Assembly: GCF_030272615.1 (NCBI RefSeq)
Contig: NC_081410.1
Location: forward strand, 127,844,640 to 127,908,639
DNA length: 64,000 nt
DNA from: Cryptomeria japonica
Lineage: Eukaryota > Streptophyta > Pinopsida > Cupressales > Cupressaceae
Reading direction: 5' to 3'
The notes under the pieces: generated by a model
Told to the model about the DNA's origin: nothing
The model's input: only the letters and a program-made list of their open reading frames with translations
Database searches by the model: none
Position numbers and translations under genes: made by a program
In this document: positions 23,407 to 36,319 of the stretch, piece after piece
Layout of the letters: each line of letters opens with the position of its first letter
How positions within the stretch are numbered: position 1 is the first letter of the stretch

Positions 23407-25744
23407 TAAACATTATAATTTTGTCAATTTTATGCTTTATGTTGTTACAATTGAAATCCAGAGAAATAACCAATGTCTAAAATCTGTCCAGATCTGTTTA
23501 AACATGTTCTGTTATTTTGGATTCACTTGATATGATTAGTTCTCATAGAAATTTTCTTACATTTAACTAATCAAATTACCACATTATTTGTCAAGTCTAT
23601 TTAACTTTAGCAAAACATACCTCAACGTATCTGAAAAAACTAACACTATGAATCATATGAATGTAACTTTGGAATAAAACCAAACAAATAATTTGAATCT
23701 TGTCCCTCAAATTTAGAAGGGAATAAAACTTAAACCTCAAGCAATATAACGGATGGCAAAAATGTAGAGAATCCCACTCGATAATTCTGCGTTTAATCCT
23801 CTAAAATCTTTTGTTGCAACATCACTTTTATTTGAGGTACATGAGTAAATTCTGGATACATAACTTATAATCTCCACACATGCATTGCCGTGTGTATTTC
23901 ATGGAAATAAAATGAAGTCAAGAACTTTATTATTGTGGATATTTTATCCCAAAGACGAATATCTTGAAAACTAAACAGAAACAAAATAGAACTGCCCAAC
24001 ATACACGATAACCAAGAGAATTAAAAGCATATAACTATAAGGATTAAAAAGTTTTGAAAGTGAACCAATTGATGGTGAGCATAAAGATCCAGGTAGCTCT
24101 ATCCTAAGGAATTGCATTAGCATTCATGTTTGCTAGCAAATTCGTATCATGTTCTTTTATATTTTGTAGAAAATAAATTTAAATCTAGTTGTCCACCAGC
24201 ATGACGCACTGACATGCTAATTTAATTCCAATCACGGTAGGATTCCATTTGCATGGCAATGAGATGGATGTATCAAAATGACAAAAAAAAGGAAAATTAA
24301 AGAAGCAATGTAATATTCCCAACAAAGAGAAAAAATGATATGCTCCATGCCAAGTGTAATGTGTACACATCAAAATTGAAAATAAGCATATAACATGCAT
24401 TAAATATGAAAAATAACAACTATGACAAATATATCAGCAAACAGTTCCATAGGCATATACTTAGTAATAAGTATCATCAAATTTTCAAATGTTGATCCCA
24501 GAAAGCTCGTAAAATCAACTTGATATATATTTTTTAAATTATTAAAAACATTGTTTATATATTAATATTATATGGATATTTTAATTGCAAGGTTTTCGCT
24601 GAGCTTTTCCACTAAGTCCCAAATTCAAGTCCAAAATCAGTTTACCAAGTTTGCTTAACACTATGGTCAGAAGGGCATGAGAAAATTCCCTGTCCTTGAT
24701 TAAGCATGCTTATTCATATTTTTTTCCAAAAATAATGCTACTATGATGTCTATGCTATTCAAGCGTACTCCAGTTGTAGGTGGATATGCAATTTTTGGTT
24801 TACTCCCATGCTTGGTTAGGTCAAAATTGATGAGTACAAAATTTAATATATATGGTAAAATAAAAGAAATGCAGTCATGGTTTTCCAAAACAAAAATTGA
24901 AGTCGAATAACATTATTATAAGTGAAGGAAAAGAAATAAAGTCAAAATGTCAACACATCTTCTAATTGGCCCAATCTTACGAAAAGAATATCTAATGATT
25001 TTTACATTCCTAATTGAAGAATTTCTATACCATGTTTTATTAAAAGAAATACCCAGAGGGGATAAAAACTAAAAGATGCTTTTGAGCATGCTGGATTATA
25101 CAAGTACAAAGGTAACTACATAGAAAGCTAGTCATTGCTCTAAAAGGTAAATCCATCTATTAGGAAAATTGCTGAACCTATTCTTCATAAACAAGGGGCC
25201 CATGTTTTAAAGAATATGTAATGCTTGGAGAAAGTTGAGAATGGTTAACAAGAGCACATCACCCACCAGGCTAGGAGCAATGCCATCTGAGTGTGCAAAG
25301 AAGCAAATTCAATTGAGACTTGTATTCTGTCTTTATTCAGAGGGGATGGCATTGTTGTAGAGATCCTCAGTGCAGTGAAACAATAGGCAACTAGAAATGT
25401 GTTAATCAGACCAAATCTTAGTATGATGGGTACACCTTTCAACTCATTCACATCTTAGCTGAACTTGATATGCATTAAGCATCACTAAACATCAAATTAA
25501 ATCAGAAAAATATTGTTGGTATCCATGCTTTTCGTGTAATTTCACACCCAGGCAATAATCTCCCAAGCCTTCACAACTTAGCACAGAGAAGTGTATCCAA
25601 CACTTTCAGGTCAGTTGCACACTCTGTCCATATAATTTTCCAATGTTCAGCCAATTACTTGCAGCTGTGTTCTATGTAACCTTTTTGATCCCACACTTAA
25701 ACCAGCTGATTTTGATAATTCTCCTAGGAAAACTATCTTAGTTC

Positions 25745-27012
25745 TGTTGGAACCCTAAAATTTGCAATTTTTAGAATTCCAAATTCCAAGACAAGGAGCA
25801 AGAAAAATTCTAAATATATATATACATATATATATATTGAATAGGTACAAGTAATATATTTTATATTTGTTGCACAATATGAAACCATAACATAAACACA
25901 ATAATGGGCATAAAAAATGGAGTGTGAAGCACCAAAGGGGGTATTTACATCATTTAAAGACCATTTATCCATTATATACCCATAAAATAGCCTTAAAATA
26001 CCTCTAATATGCCCAAACAACTTGTAAAGTGACAATTAATTACATAAACTAAGGCAATTTCGGGATTTGGAATTATTTTTATTTAAAAGGGGGGTGTCTT
26101 TTCACCCAAAGGGGTATGAAAACCATTCAAACACATATATATGTGTGATGTAAAATGTAAAAAAAAAAAAGAATAGAGATAGAAGAGGTGGAGGCAATTT
26201 TGTACTTTTAAACTTTTTATCAAAAATAACCAGTTGCATTTTCTTTCTCATATGTGTTGAGAGTTAACATATTTTTAGAAGGCAGTTGCTTATGATATTA
26301 TCTAAAAGTGGATAAGGTTATTCGTGTTCTTCCAGTAAAATTTTGTGTTTTATATTGTAGATTTGGATCAAAAAGATTTACTCGCGAATTGTAATTGTTC
26401 CTTGTATTTCTTCCTTGGATAGTCTCTTAAAAGTTAGGGTTAAATTCATTCAAGCAGTTTACAATATAGACATTGAAGTAGAGCTCATAAGAAACAGTAA
26501 CTGACAGACTCATCGAGAGGTGGTGGGATTAAAAACTGTCTCATAAGTTTACACAATAAGTCCTGAAGAAATATAAGACTCTGTAGCCCAAATAGGAGGA
26601 AAGACATTGATCATTTGTAAACAAACCCTTTAACCATACCAGTTACCCTTTACCTTTAAGCATTAGGATTAGTAGAGTAGGTATAGTAGGTAATTTAGCC
26701 AAAGTGTAACATATATACTTTTGTAAGATACATAGATCAATACACACATCTGAAGTCAGTTTGTTTAAGAAACTTATGCCATTCTGAGACTAGGAGACAT
26801 CAGATTAAGACACTAAATCTGCTATAAAAAGCATTAGTTGAAGGAACAACTAGTGAGTAGGTATACCCGCCTAGGTCCTGCAGAGCCTAAAGTGAGAGAG
26901 TTAGTAACCAAATAGGTTCACTCTATAAATTGGCCAAGTCAATTGGAGGGTTTGATCATAGGAGTTGGCATTTCCTTAGAACCTATCCAATCTGTTGATT
27001 TGAGACCCAACA
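25745..27012. mobile_element. Probable solo LTR inserted in copy A
   Basis: It begins TGTTGGAACCC and ends GAGACCCAACA, giving TG…CA with a 6-bp terminal inverted repeat (TGTTGG/CCAACA). AGTTC precedes and GGTTC follows, a 5-bp duplication with one mismatch. Copy B has no matching sequence here. It includes a (TA)n run at about 25813-25837 and no coding frame. The right border is less certain than the left. Confidence 0.45.
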
Positions 27013-29020
27013 GGTTCATTTTGCTATTTTCTATGTGCATTATACAAAATTTTGAATTCCATGACTGTGAAAGGAACTGTATTGCTGATTGTTGCTGATT
27101 GTTTTCCTCCACCTCAGTAGCCTCTGGATGGATGCAACTGGAAAGTTTGTGGTCAGGTTTACAAAGAACATTCCATATCGAGAAGCCTACAAACAACGGT
27201 TCAAAGTCTGTATGCCTGGTTGATCTATAATATATATACATAACAACCTTGTTTATTGGCATCCTTATAGGCTTATAGCTTTATAAACCCCATCATTTAT
27301 CCAGTTTACTATGTATCCTTTCCTCTACACAATGAAATTTCCCTCGTTTGAAAGGTTATAAGTTTAAGCCCATTTGTTTTTATAAGTCATTCCATGTAAT
27401 CAGTTATTTAATGCAAATAACTCCTGTGTACCTGTTTCTTTCACACGCAATAGTGAGTACAAGACTGGAAAAATTAGTTACAAGATAATTGGAAAAAATC
27501 TCCTGACAGATTCCTCTTTAAGAAACTATTATACTTGTACAATGAAAAGATGGAATCCAGGAATAGCTGTTTTTTTATAAATTTTGGCATTACCATTACA
27601 GAAACTTCTTTAACAAACAAAACAATGCTTTGACCATCGTTTTAAGCTTGGCTTGTTCACCATGCATCAATGTAAGAGTCTTCTGGAGGAAAAAAATAAC
27701 TATGCCTGTTTTTCCAGAAGACTCTCTTAAAATATTTTGAATTTACTGGATAATGGAATACAACCAGCTAATTAAAAAACTACTGCAGTTCATATAGAAA
27801 CCTTTATAATCAATTTGCTGATAGAGGCATGAATAAAAACAGACTTTGGTCTTCTCATTTGTTTTATTTTTCAGTTGATGACTGCATTACCAATTATCCT
27901 TTCAAGAACATGCATTTGATTTTTAATTTAAGTGAAGGATAAAAGATAAAACACAAAAGAAACTTAACTATCAATTATCCTTTCAGGAGCACAGATTGAT
28001 TTTTAGTTAAGCAAAGCATAATTGTTCTATAAAAATTATCCATTGATTAATCCTATACCAGCGTAATACTGATGATATAATTCAGAACCCACGTTGCAGA
28101 ACAATAAATAAAGAAAAACACAACCTAATATAAGGCAACATGTGAAGCAGGAAGCATCCCACAGATACATAGATTCCCTGAGTAAAAGAAGTTCCTTATT
28201 GTGCCAGCTGATTGCCAACTGCTCTGTCCCACTCACAGTAAAAGTTGTGGCAAGCAGAACGATTCCACAGAAGCTTTCAACAAGTACAACACCATCTGCT
28301 TTGTCATGACTTAACAAAACCAAAAACATTGAGGTCCCAATTCAGTAAACCATCTTATCCAAATCCACCCCCTTTGTGATAGGTGAAACGAAAATCCATT
28401 CAAAAGCCAAAACCAAAAACTTGTTATCAACAGCGATTCAGTTGGAATTGTAGACACCCACGAATTAAAGCTGGATATAGTCAACTCCAAAAACAAGAGA
28501 TGGAATGTGCACAGCATGGGGAAAAATGCAGCAACTTTGAGCAAACAAAAATACGATAAAACAAAAATCAATCACACGAACACCACCAACGGCCAGCAGG
28601 CAGAAAGGGCACAGGCTCTTCAAAAATTCAAAAAATAAATCAAAGAACATATAATGTTATGTCCTGCTCTGTACACTAAACCCAATTCCCAATTTGTTTA
28701 CTCGTTAAATTTAGTGTACCCACAATTGGATTTCCCAGATTCGTTTCGACAAAAAAAACTCCAAGATAGTTATACCGAAAGTCTCAGATGTTATACCAAT
28801 GTTATGACCAAAGATATATAAATTGCAGAGGCATTATGCGTGAAAGATCTATTCGCCGTATACAATGAATTCCTCTGTTGGGTTTCACTCCACAAACACA
28901 AATTGCATACCCAGAACTTACAACTTAAACATAACAAACACACCAGAGCACCATGTATTGATCTACCACAACAAAAAAATGTATGAAAAAGAAAAGAGTG
29001 TTCAAATGCATAAGTCTTAC

Positions 29021-29200
29021 CTGCTACTCCTTCATAGCTCGTGTAGTTGCGGTTGCATAGGTATAATGATGAATAGTATCTGGGTTGCCCACAAACAATC
29101 TTGTAACAGGATCTATCAAGCCTTCAATCAAAAACAACTTGAAGATGGAGGAGAACTCGAAGCTGATATCGTCAAACACTCGAAAGGAGATCGAGAGCAA
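29021..29200 (-). other. Candidate non-coding first exon A
   Basis: On the minus strand the segment starts about 30 bases below a TATA box and ends GTAGCAG directly before GTAAGACTTA, a near-ideal plant donor. It has no long frame. It lies upstream of, and on the same strand as, the ELM2-SANT gene, whose leader begins with a splice acceptor. The transcription start is estimated, not seen. Confidence 0.45.
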
Positions 29201-29225
29201 TAAATTAATAAATAAGTGAATGTCT

Positions 29226-29236
29226 CAATTTATATT
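29226..29236 (-). promoter_or_regulatory. TATA box of promoter A
   Basis: AATATAAATTG on the minus strand, placed about 30 bases before the proposed start of first exon A. The duplicated copy B keeps a TATAAAT at the equivalent position. Confidence 0.45.
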
Positions 29237-29240
29237 CAAC

Positions 29241-31614
29241 ATGCCAAGAATGCAAAAATTTATTTCGTTCTATTGTACGGTAATAGTTTTATCGTTAGCT
29301 ATGAGGATGGTGGCTCGCCAAGGTCAAGGATTATGGAGACTGATATTTTTGAATATTTTCCACAAAAATGATTGGAAAATATTAGAGCATCCTTGCACCT
29401 TCCTTAGTCAAATTTTCCTTTACAAAGAATTTTTATGCTTCATTTCATAAGAATTGATTGCATGACTTACATGGGAATTATGTTTGTACGTATATACAGG
29501 TGTAAAGTATATTACTTTTCCTGTATTTTCCTTGGTTTTTATAAATTTTATTTACTCTTGACTCGAGTTTTAAATGCTTTTCTTCTGGAGTAATCTTGAA
29601 ATTAATATTTAATTTATATAATCAGGATAATAAATGGAATTAGTTTCAAATCATAGTCAGATCAATTAATTCAGTTATGAAGTTATACATTTATTTTTTA
29701 TTAATAATATAATATTTAGTGTGTTAAGAATAATAATTTAAAAATAAAGAATTTGGATTTGAAATTTTATAGTAAGAATATTTGATCTTGATCTCTTGGA
29801 CCATATGATTTATTATTCAAATTTACTTTTAATTATATAAAAAATGATTATCTTTATATTTTAGATAATCTCTCGATTTACATATAAATAAAAATATGTT
29901 TTCATAAAAAAAGAATGAATAAATCAATCAACCAATTTAACTACTATTAAATGATAACTTTAATTTAAATACAATTTTACTAGACAAATTGATAAATTTT
30001 CAATTTTATAAATAAAAAGTGAAGAAAAATACATAAGCTATAATAAATAAAATGTAAATAGTTAATAAACTAAGAAAAAAAAAAATCCCTTTGGGGTTGA
30101 AGTGTTCCTCAAGGACATGTGGAACTAGTTTATAAAAAAAAGTCAAATCCAAACTTCTAAATTGGAGTAGTTATTTTATGTTCATGACTAGGAGAACCGA
30201 AGTAGCCAACTAAATCTCTTCGTCAACCATGTTTATACCTTAGCGTCTTGGTTTTCTTTTAAAGCCTATTATAACCAACACGCTCAACTTAGCTAAAGTT
30301 GCCTTTGGGCCAAGTGAGGTGACAATAAGGGCATGCTCACTACTTCTTTGACTCATTGCATCCAACCAAAGGGCAAAGGTGGCTTAAGAATCATTTACCC
30401 ACATTCTTGAGGCATTTGCCTTGGCAATAAATAGATCATCCACGCCTTGTAAGGTCATGCAACATAACAACATTAAGTTCAATACATAATCCAAATTGCC
30501 ATTACAAACAATCCTTGGAAGAAATATTCCATTAACCCCTTACTTCAAAACTAATGGCTCTAATCTCTTTAATAGTAGTTGAAGAGTTTGGCAAAATATC
30601 TACTAGCACCTCATTTGGTATGATTGATCCCTATGAAATGGATAAAGCTTTTCGTCAACATCATTTGGTGGAATTCTTTCATATGGATCACCCTCAAGTA
30701 AGTGACTATTCAAAAAGGGCATTCAAACTTTCAAGGATCTTTAGAACATCCCATTTCTAGTGGAAGATATGGTTAGATCTCAAGCAAGAGTTTGGACTCA
30801 AACAAGTTGACCAACCAAATATTGTTGAAATTCAATGTCTAGTTCCCCTCCTTCTCACCCTCAAGCTTCATTTGTTTTTCTCTTGTAATCTCCTAAAGGA
30901 CTTACAATGGCCCCATGCCCAAAGTATTATACTTTTCCCCCTAAATGAATTTACAAAACAATCATCCCTAAATCTTCCTTGACCACCTACCTTCATGAAA
31001 AATGAGAATGCAAATTTTTTATTGCCTCTTGAAAAAAGCTTAGCCTTCACTTGGTTGATGCCTAGCCTCAACTTACAACCTACAAATTCCTCTAGCTCAA
31101 AATGTTTGTTGGGTCCTATCTTTGTTTCATCCACTCTACTCATGCTTGCTACCACTATCATGAGCTCTCAAATCTACTCAACATAATTTATAGACTTGCA
31201 TGGATGCAAATACAAATCAAGTTGCCCTCCAATCCTCACTTTCAATTTTGTTCACTTACACCTGGTTATGGAAGATCACATTCTTAAGCTTCAAAGTTTT
31301 AGAGAATATAGTGATTGAAATATGCAAGCAACTTATAGTGAAAATTATTTGAATGTTTCGTTATCTAGTTGCATTCTCTACCTCTTGCTCTCCTCATGAA
31401 ATTCAAATACAGTATTTGTACTCTAATTTGTCTCCTCAACTTGTCAATCTCTCCATTCCTTTATCAAATCAATTCCAAGTGTATCAAAACCTCAGTCAAC
31501 AGGTGTATAGTTTAGAAACCGAACTCTATCATATCAAACAAGACACTATGGACACTAATATGAATTCTTAGTGGCTAGTTTTCAAGGAGTTGTGGCACAA
31601 TCTACCCTTCATGT
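29241..31614. other. Intergenic, AT-rich, no recognised gene
   Basis: The stretch 29500-30080 is strongly AT-rich. Frames at 30868-31161 (minus, 97 codons) and nearby are short and match no family I know. Confidence 0.5.
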
Positions 31615-31895
31615 ATCAAATTCTCTACTAGAACACTAATGCATTTAGTTTATATACCGCTTTTTACCTATTGGTGAAACCACAGTATCAAATTCTCTAC
31701 TAGATCACTAATGTATTTCATTTATGTACTACTTTTTAGCTTTTGTTGAAACCACTATATTGAATTATCTACTAGATCACTAATGTATTTGGTTTATATA
31801 CTACTTTTTAGTTAGTGGTGAAACCACTATATCAAATTATCTATTAGATCACTAACATATCTAGTTTATATAATACTTTTTAACTATTGATTATT
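31615..31895. repeat. 72-bp minisatellite, about four units
   Basis: The word CTACTAGA (or CTATTAGA) recurs at 31625, 31697, 31769 and 31841, exactly 72 bases apart. Each unit also carries CACTAATGTATTT-, ACTTTTTAG- and TGAAACCAC-like words. Units differ by a few substitutions. Confidence 0.92.
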
Positions 31896-32743
31896 GATTA
31901 TAGATATACTTTTGATTGTCGTTTTCATACAACAATCTTATTAAATTCTTTTTTATTATTATGAATCAAATTGATTATCATATTCCTCAATGTAACATTC
32001 ATACAATAATCTCACAATTGTTATATATTTGCTCACAATTCTACAACTTACCACTCTATATATATGGACCCTTACCCTATAAATTTTATGTGAAAATACG
32101 TTTGAAACTACATAGATGATGTTCATATGCTACCTCTAGCCTCAAATCACTAAAGTCCCATTTTTTTACTTTTAAATTAAATAATAATAATAATTATTGA
32201 TTGGTTCTATAAGGTTTCTTTTTAAACGTACCTTAAAGCTTATTCAGCCAATCGTAAGAAACGAAATACGGGCGTTTGTCCAAGCGGGACTGGACGGTAG
32301 GGGATGTATTTTTCTTTTACGTGAATAAATTAACAATAATATTTTAAAAACCACATTTAAATTACTCGCGAGAGTGTCGGGTCGCAATTTTAATATAATT
32401 TATTTATATCGCGTGTTTTGGGGTTTTCAAATATATTTAGATTTTTAATTGTGTGTTCTAACAAGAGCGATCTCTATAATAAATTAGTGTCTAGGGCAGT
32501 GACTAAGTATGTGTTTTCATTTTTGTGTTATTAATTTACATGATGCTTTATTAAAATTCAATTGTATATTCTGAGTTGAATTTTATTCATCCATATTTTA
32601 TATAAAAAGGATTTATAATTATTTATTTTTTATTAAAATAAAAGGTTTAATATTCATTATATTTAAGTGATTTTCATGTAAGTGAAGCATTAAAATTAAG
32701 TAAATTTAGAAAGTCTTCATGTACATTATTATAAGTATTTTTT
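31896..32743. other. Intergenic with a CpG-retaining patch at about 32225-32420
   Basis: Within AT-rich sequence, about 200 bases hold at least twelve CG dinucleotides (ACGGGCG, AAGCGGG, CTCGCGAG, TCGGGTCGC) and a CAGCCAATCG word containing a CCAAT box. No gene model can be attached. Confidence 0.4.
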
Positions 32744-33174
32744 TAGGGGAAGTGTATCATTATAGTTAACTTTGTGCATCCACAAATTCTAAACGATACA
32801 TCAAATTTTGACAATCTTTTTTTGGTTGTCTTCATCGGTGACTCAACTGCTTATAGCTATTGTTTTGACTTCTGGATAGTAACAATGTGCACTATGGAAA
32901 GTGTCGCCCGATACTTACTTAAAGATGCCCCAATAATCGTGCACTTATAATTGCCAATTCTTATGCACAAATGCCTCAGTAGTCGTGCGCTATGGATACC
33001 GATAAAGGTGCATAAATGGGCCAATTATTAATGGGCTATTAGTACATGTGAAATTTATTAAAGGGCTTTTAGTTATTTGTTTTTTAGTTTTTTTAAAGTT
33101 AGTAATTGGGGGCTTGGGTGTGCAAGGAGTGAATGGTTATTGGAACATGAACGGTAACTAGCGCTCTTCCCCTA
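32744..33174. mobile_element. MITE copy 1 with TAGGGGAAG ends
   Basis: It starts TAGGGGAAGTGTATCA and ends CTCTTCCCCTA, a short terminal inverted repeat whose outer TA may be the target duplication, as in Tc1/mariner-type MITEs. It is related along its length to 35704-36212: shared words include TATGCACAAATGCC, CGTGCGCTATGG, AAAGTTAGTAATTGGGG and ATTGGAACATG. Confidence 0.7.
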
Positions 33175-33297
33175 GATACAGTAAATACTAAGTTTGGCCA
33201 TTCGATCTTATAAGACACAAGTTCTTGTGAATCATAACCTCTGAAATATTAATAAAAAAAATGACTCCAAATTATGAAGTTGAGTTTAATAAAATAT

Positions 33298-33436
33298 TGG
33301 GATGGTGGTCTAGCTTTGATTGGTGAGAGCTTCGTGTGGCAAAGCACAAGGTCATGAGGTCCCATCTCCCCACAACCCATGATGTACCAGACGACATGTC
33401 GCGTCAACATCATTGGTCACTTTAAACGAGAAAAAA
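33298..33436 (+). mobile_element. Short tRNA-derived SINE with 15-bp target-site duplication
   Basis: AGTTTAATAAAATAT occurs exactly on both sides (33283-33297 and 33437-33451). The body has a tRNA-like head (GGTGGTCTAGC … AGGTCATGAGGTCCC, diverged A and B boxes) and an A-rich tail. Its 3' part (CATTGGTCACTTTAAA) matches the SINE at 58017-58396, so the two are members of one family. Confidence 0.75.
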
Positions 33437-33451
33437 AGTTTAATAAAATAT

Positions 33452-35703
33452 CATCTAATTTACTTTCAATTTTATCTTTATATAATTATGTGAGATTTTT
33501 TTAATTTAAATCGATAAAAGAAATTGTTTTATTAACAAAAGTTGTAAAAGAGGTACCATGATTTCTCCAAAAGTGGAAGCAATCCTATATAAATAATCTT
33601 AGGATCTATTTTATGGAGTCAATTGTCCATGTGATGAGCAAAACAATTAATAAAACAATTAATACATGACAAATTGGAATGTTATCCTATAAAATAAGAG
33701 ACTCCATTTTTTAGTTCTTAGATTTTTGGTGGCTATTTTTAGGGTGGGATTAGAAATTTCTCCCACCGACTTAATATTTTTTGATATATGGTGTCCTTAA
33801 AAAACATGTGCAGTTTTTTTAATATTAATTGTTGCTAAAAAAATTCATGGACCATGTTATTGTCAAAAGGTCTTGATAATTCTAAGAAATTCTCTAATCA
33901 AACTTAATGTTGTTGAAGTATTTGACGTTGCCAACTCTTTTTCCCCTATTTTTGTATGGATTGAATTGTGTGATAAATGCTCTTTACAATGCCTTTTTTC
34001 CCCAATGAGTGTATGGATTAAATCATGTGATAGATAGTCTTTATAGTAATGCATCAAATTTAACACTCGCCTTCATCAAAATCATTTCTATTATAGATAG
34101 TTACTCAAACTATTGTCTATATGTATGTATCTCAATATATGTATATGTATTTATGTATGTATTTAAATATGTAGATGGTTTATGTATCTCTATTACTTTA
34201 AGTCCATATGGTGTGGTTCTCTTTTATATTAAATAGTTCTCGACTTTTTACATTAGCTTTGTCTCAATTTGTTCAATTTTTTGTTTAAATTTATCAACAA
34301 TCTTAATTCTATATTAACTTTTATGTTTAAAGATAACATAAAGCTTTTCTAATATAAGGAGGAAAGTTATTGTAAGGGTAAAAAGTGCATATCCTATAAT
34401 TTTTCTTTCCATTTTAGACTCACTTTGACTTATTTGTTTTACATGTATTATCAATGTGTAATTTGTATAAAAGTTGGTAAATGACACGATCTTTAACTAA
34501 ATTTACCTCTACAAATCTTAAGGATTCATATATAAATTGTGAATTCCCCATTCCCTAACTTGGGTTGAATTTGTAGCTATGGATTTTAACCTAATTTGGA
34601 TCTAAAACTATGGGTTAAAACTTCCAAATTCATATTTAATTGTGGACTCAAGTTGACTCATTTCCAACTAACATTACTTGCTAACTTGAAAACAAAATTT
34701 TCAAATTCACCTGTTAAGGTGATGTATAAAAGGGAAAACCCTAATTCATTTAAAATGTCTTAGAGGAGACAGCTAAGACTTAATATGAGAATAATTAATC
34801 AAATGCTCAATTATACATCGAATTATTGAATAAAAAAGCATTGGCATCCATACTAATATGCTTGAATTAGGTGTGTACATGGATATCTAAAATGTATTCA
34901 ACCTTGTAAAAAATATTGAATTAATTCAAATATTTGACTAAAGTGAATAAGTGAAAGCAAATCATCTCTCACTCCTAGTACAACAAGCTCTACTTGTCTC
35001 TCTTAACACCATCGAATTTATATAATAAAACACATACATTTTTATTAAAAATAAGTAATAAATTGAAATTAAAAAAATCAAAACTACAACTATTAAAAAA
35101 TTAAAAAACAACACAACATATTTTATAATTTATCAACAAATGTTTGATATAAATTAAACTACTAAATCTATAAACAAATCTCAAAACATCCTCTATATTA
35201 AAATATTCTTCAAGAATCCTATTTATTAATATTAACACTTATTTATAAATATAATATATTATATTTTTAACTATATATTTATTACTCATTTACATTAATT
35301 TAACTTGAATATTTATATAGATGGCTTTATTCCCTACCTTAGACAAGTACGAACAGCACGAGTGGGAACATATACTATACGATGTCCTTAATCGTTTCAA
35401 TAGAATCTATTCAAATATTTTTTTAAGGTCTCCGAAGTCAATTCAATATTAAAAAAAAAAATTAATCGGAGTAGAAGTTTCCAAATGTAATATCCTATTT
35501 TCATAGCTACTCACCCAAAAATAGTTTGGTGGCAAGAATAAACTTTAAAAATAAAAATAATTTTTTTTTTTTTTTTTAAATTTTCATTTTTTTTATTTTT
35601 ATTTTTTTGGGTGACAACAGAGATTAAAGAAAAAAGTATTCTCATAACCATTACCTTTATAGGTTGTCGGTTCACTTTCTTAAAAGTTCATAGATTATAT
35701 ATG
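33452..35703. other. Intergenic, AT-rich, no recognised gene
   Basis: Low-complexity A/T tracts (for example 35540-35610) and short random frames only. Confidence 0.5.
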
Positions 35704-36212
35704 TAGGGGAAGGGTATCAATAGTCGTTATAACTAACTTTGTGTAGTATATTGGATTTTGACAAAAAAAATTGTTATCATTATATGTAGTTTAATTGCTT
35801 ATACTATTGTTTTGGTTTTTTGATAGTTACGGAGAATATCGAGATCGTTTGATATGTGCACAATGGTCAAAAAGTAGTCATTTAGAGGTTTCACCAAAAC
35901 CTACTTAAAGATGTCCCAATAACAACGCACTACAACCACCTCAAAAATTTGCACAACTAATCCAATACATATTCTGTTAAGAACCAAAACATTTTCCTCT
36001 AATAATTGTTTTTACCAATATTTATGCACAAATGCCCTAGTAATCGTGCGCTATGGGTGCCAATACTTATGTACAAATTTTAACTATCGGAGGTACAAGT
36101 GAACATTTAATAATCATTTTTTAGGTTTCTTTAAAGTTAGTAATTGGGGGGTTGGATGAGCAACGAGTCAACGATTATTGGAACATGGGTGGTAACTAGA
36201 CCCCTTCCCCTA
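35704..36212. mobile_element. MITE copy 2 with TAGGGGAAGGG ends
   Basis: It starts TAGGGGAAGGGTATCA and ends CCCCTTCCCCTA. It is longer than copy 1 because of extra sequence around 35850-36000. Interior words are shared with copy 1 in the same order. Confidence 0.7.
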
Positions 36213-36263
36213 GTATAATTTTGAAGACAGGGATGAAATTCTTTGATTATGGTTTTTTAGCAT

Positions 36264-36303
<40 letters not shown>

Positions 36304-36319
36304 ATATATATATATATAT
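36264..36319. repeat. Compound microsatellite (CA)n followed by (TA)n
   Basis: About eighteen CA units, then GA and about eight TA units, with no interruption within the CA part. Confidence 0.95.

Larger units (their letters stand above)
18799..29020 (-). other. Probable long 5'UTR intron of the ELM2-SANT gene
   Basis: Between the acceptor at 18799 and the donor at 29020 (GTAAGACTTA on the minus strand) there is no other convincing gene on either strand, only repeats and unremarkable AT-rich DNA. An intron of about 10.2 kb is long for angiosperms but common in conifers. The link between donor and acceptor is inferred from strand, order and signals only. Confidence 0.4.
25395..29240 (-). repeat. 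Copy A of a diverged ~4-kb duplication (promoter, exon and intron start)
   Basis: Patches match copy B (42187-46740) in the same order and orientation, for example TTAAATCAGAAAAATA, CAATGTTCAGCCAA, and CAGATCAA..CATGGTGCTCTG read on the minus strand. The matching extends over the TATA box, exon-like segment and splice donor at the high-coordinate end. Copy A lacks the hAT element and the 1-kb retroposon found in B, and carries a probable solo LTR that B lacks. An internal 80-bp repeat (CAATTATCCTTTCA at about 27891 and 27971) is also present. Confidence 0.75.

Noticed and set aside
28036-28650. Three overlapping minus-strand hydrophobic frames (60-97 codons)
   Set aside because: The matching region of copy B (about 45.5-45.7 kb) has stops and shifts in the same frame, so no protein is conserved; most likely intron sequence.
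30868-31161. 97-codon minus-strand frame rich in Lys/Arg/Phe
   Set aside because: No recognisable family, start context or neighbouring exons; kept only as part of the unannotated stretch.
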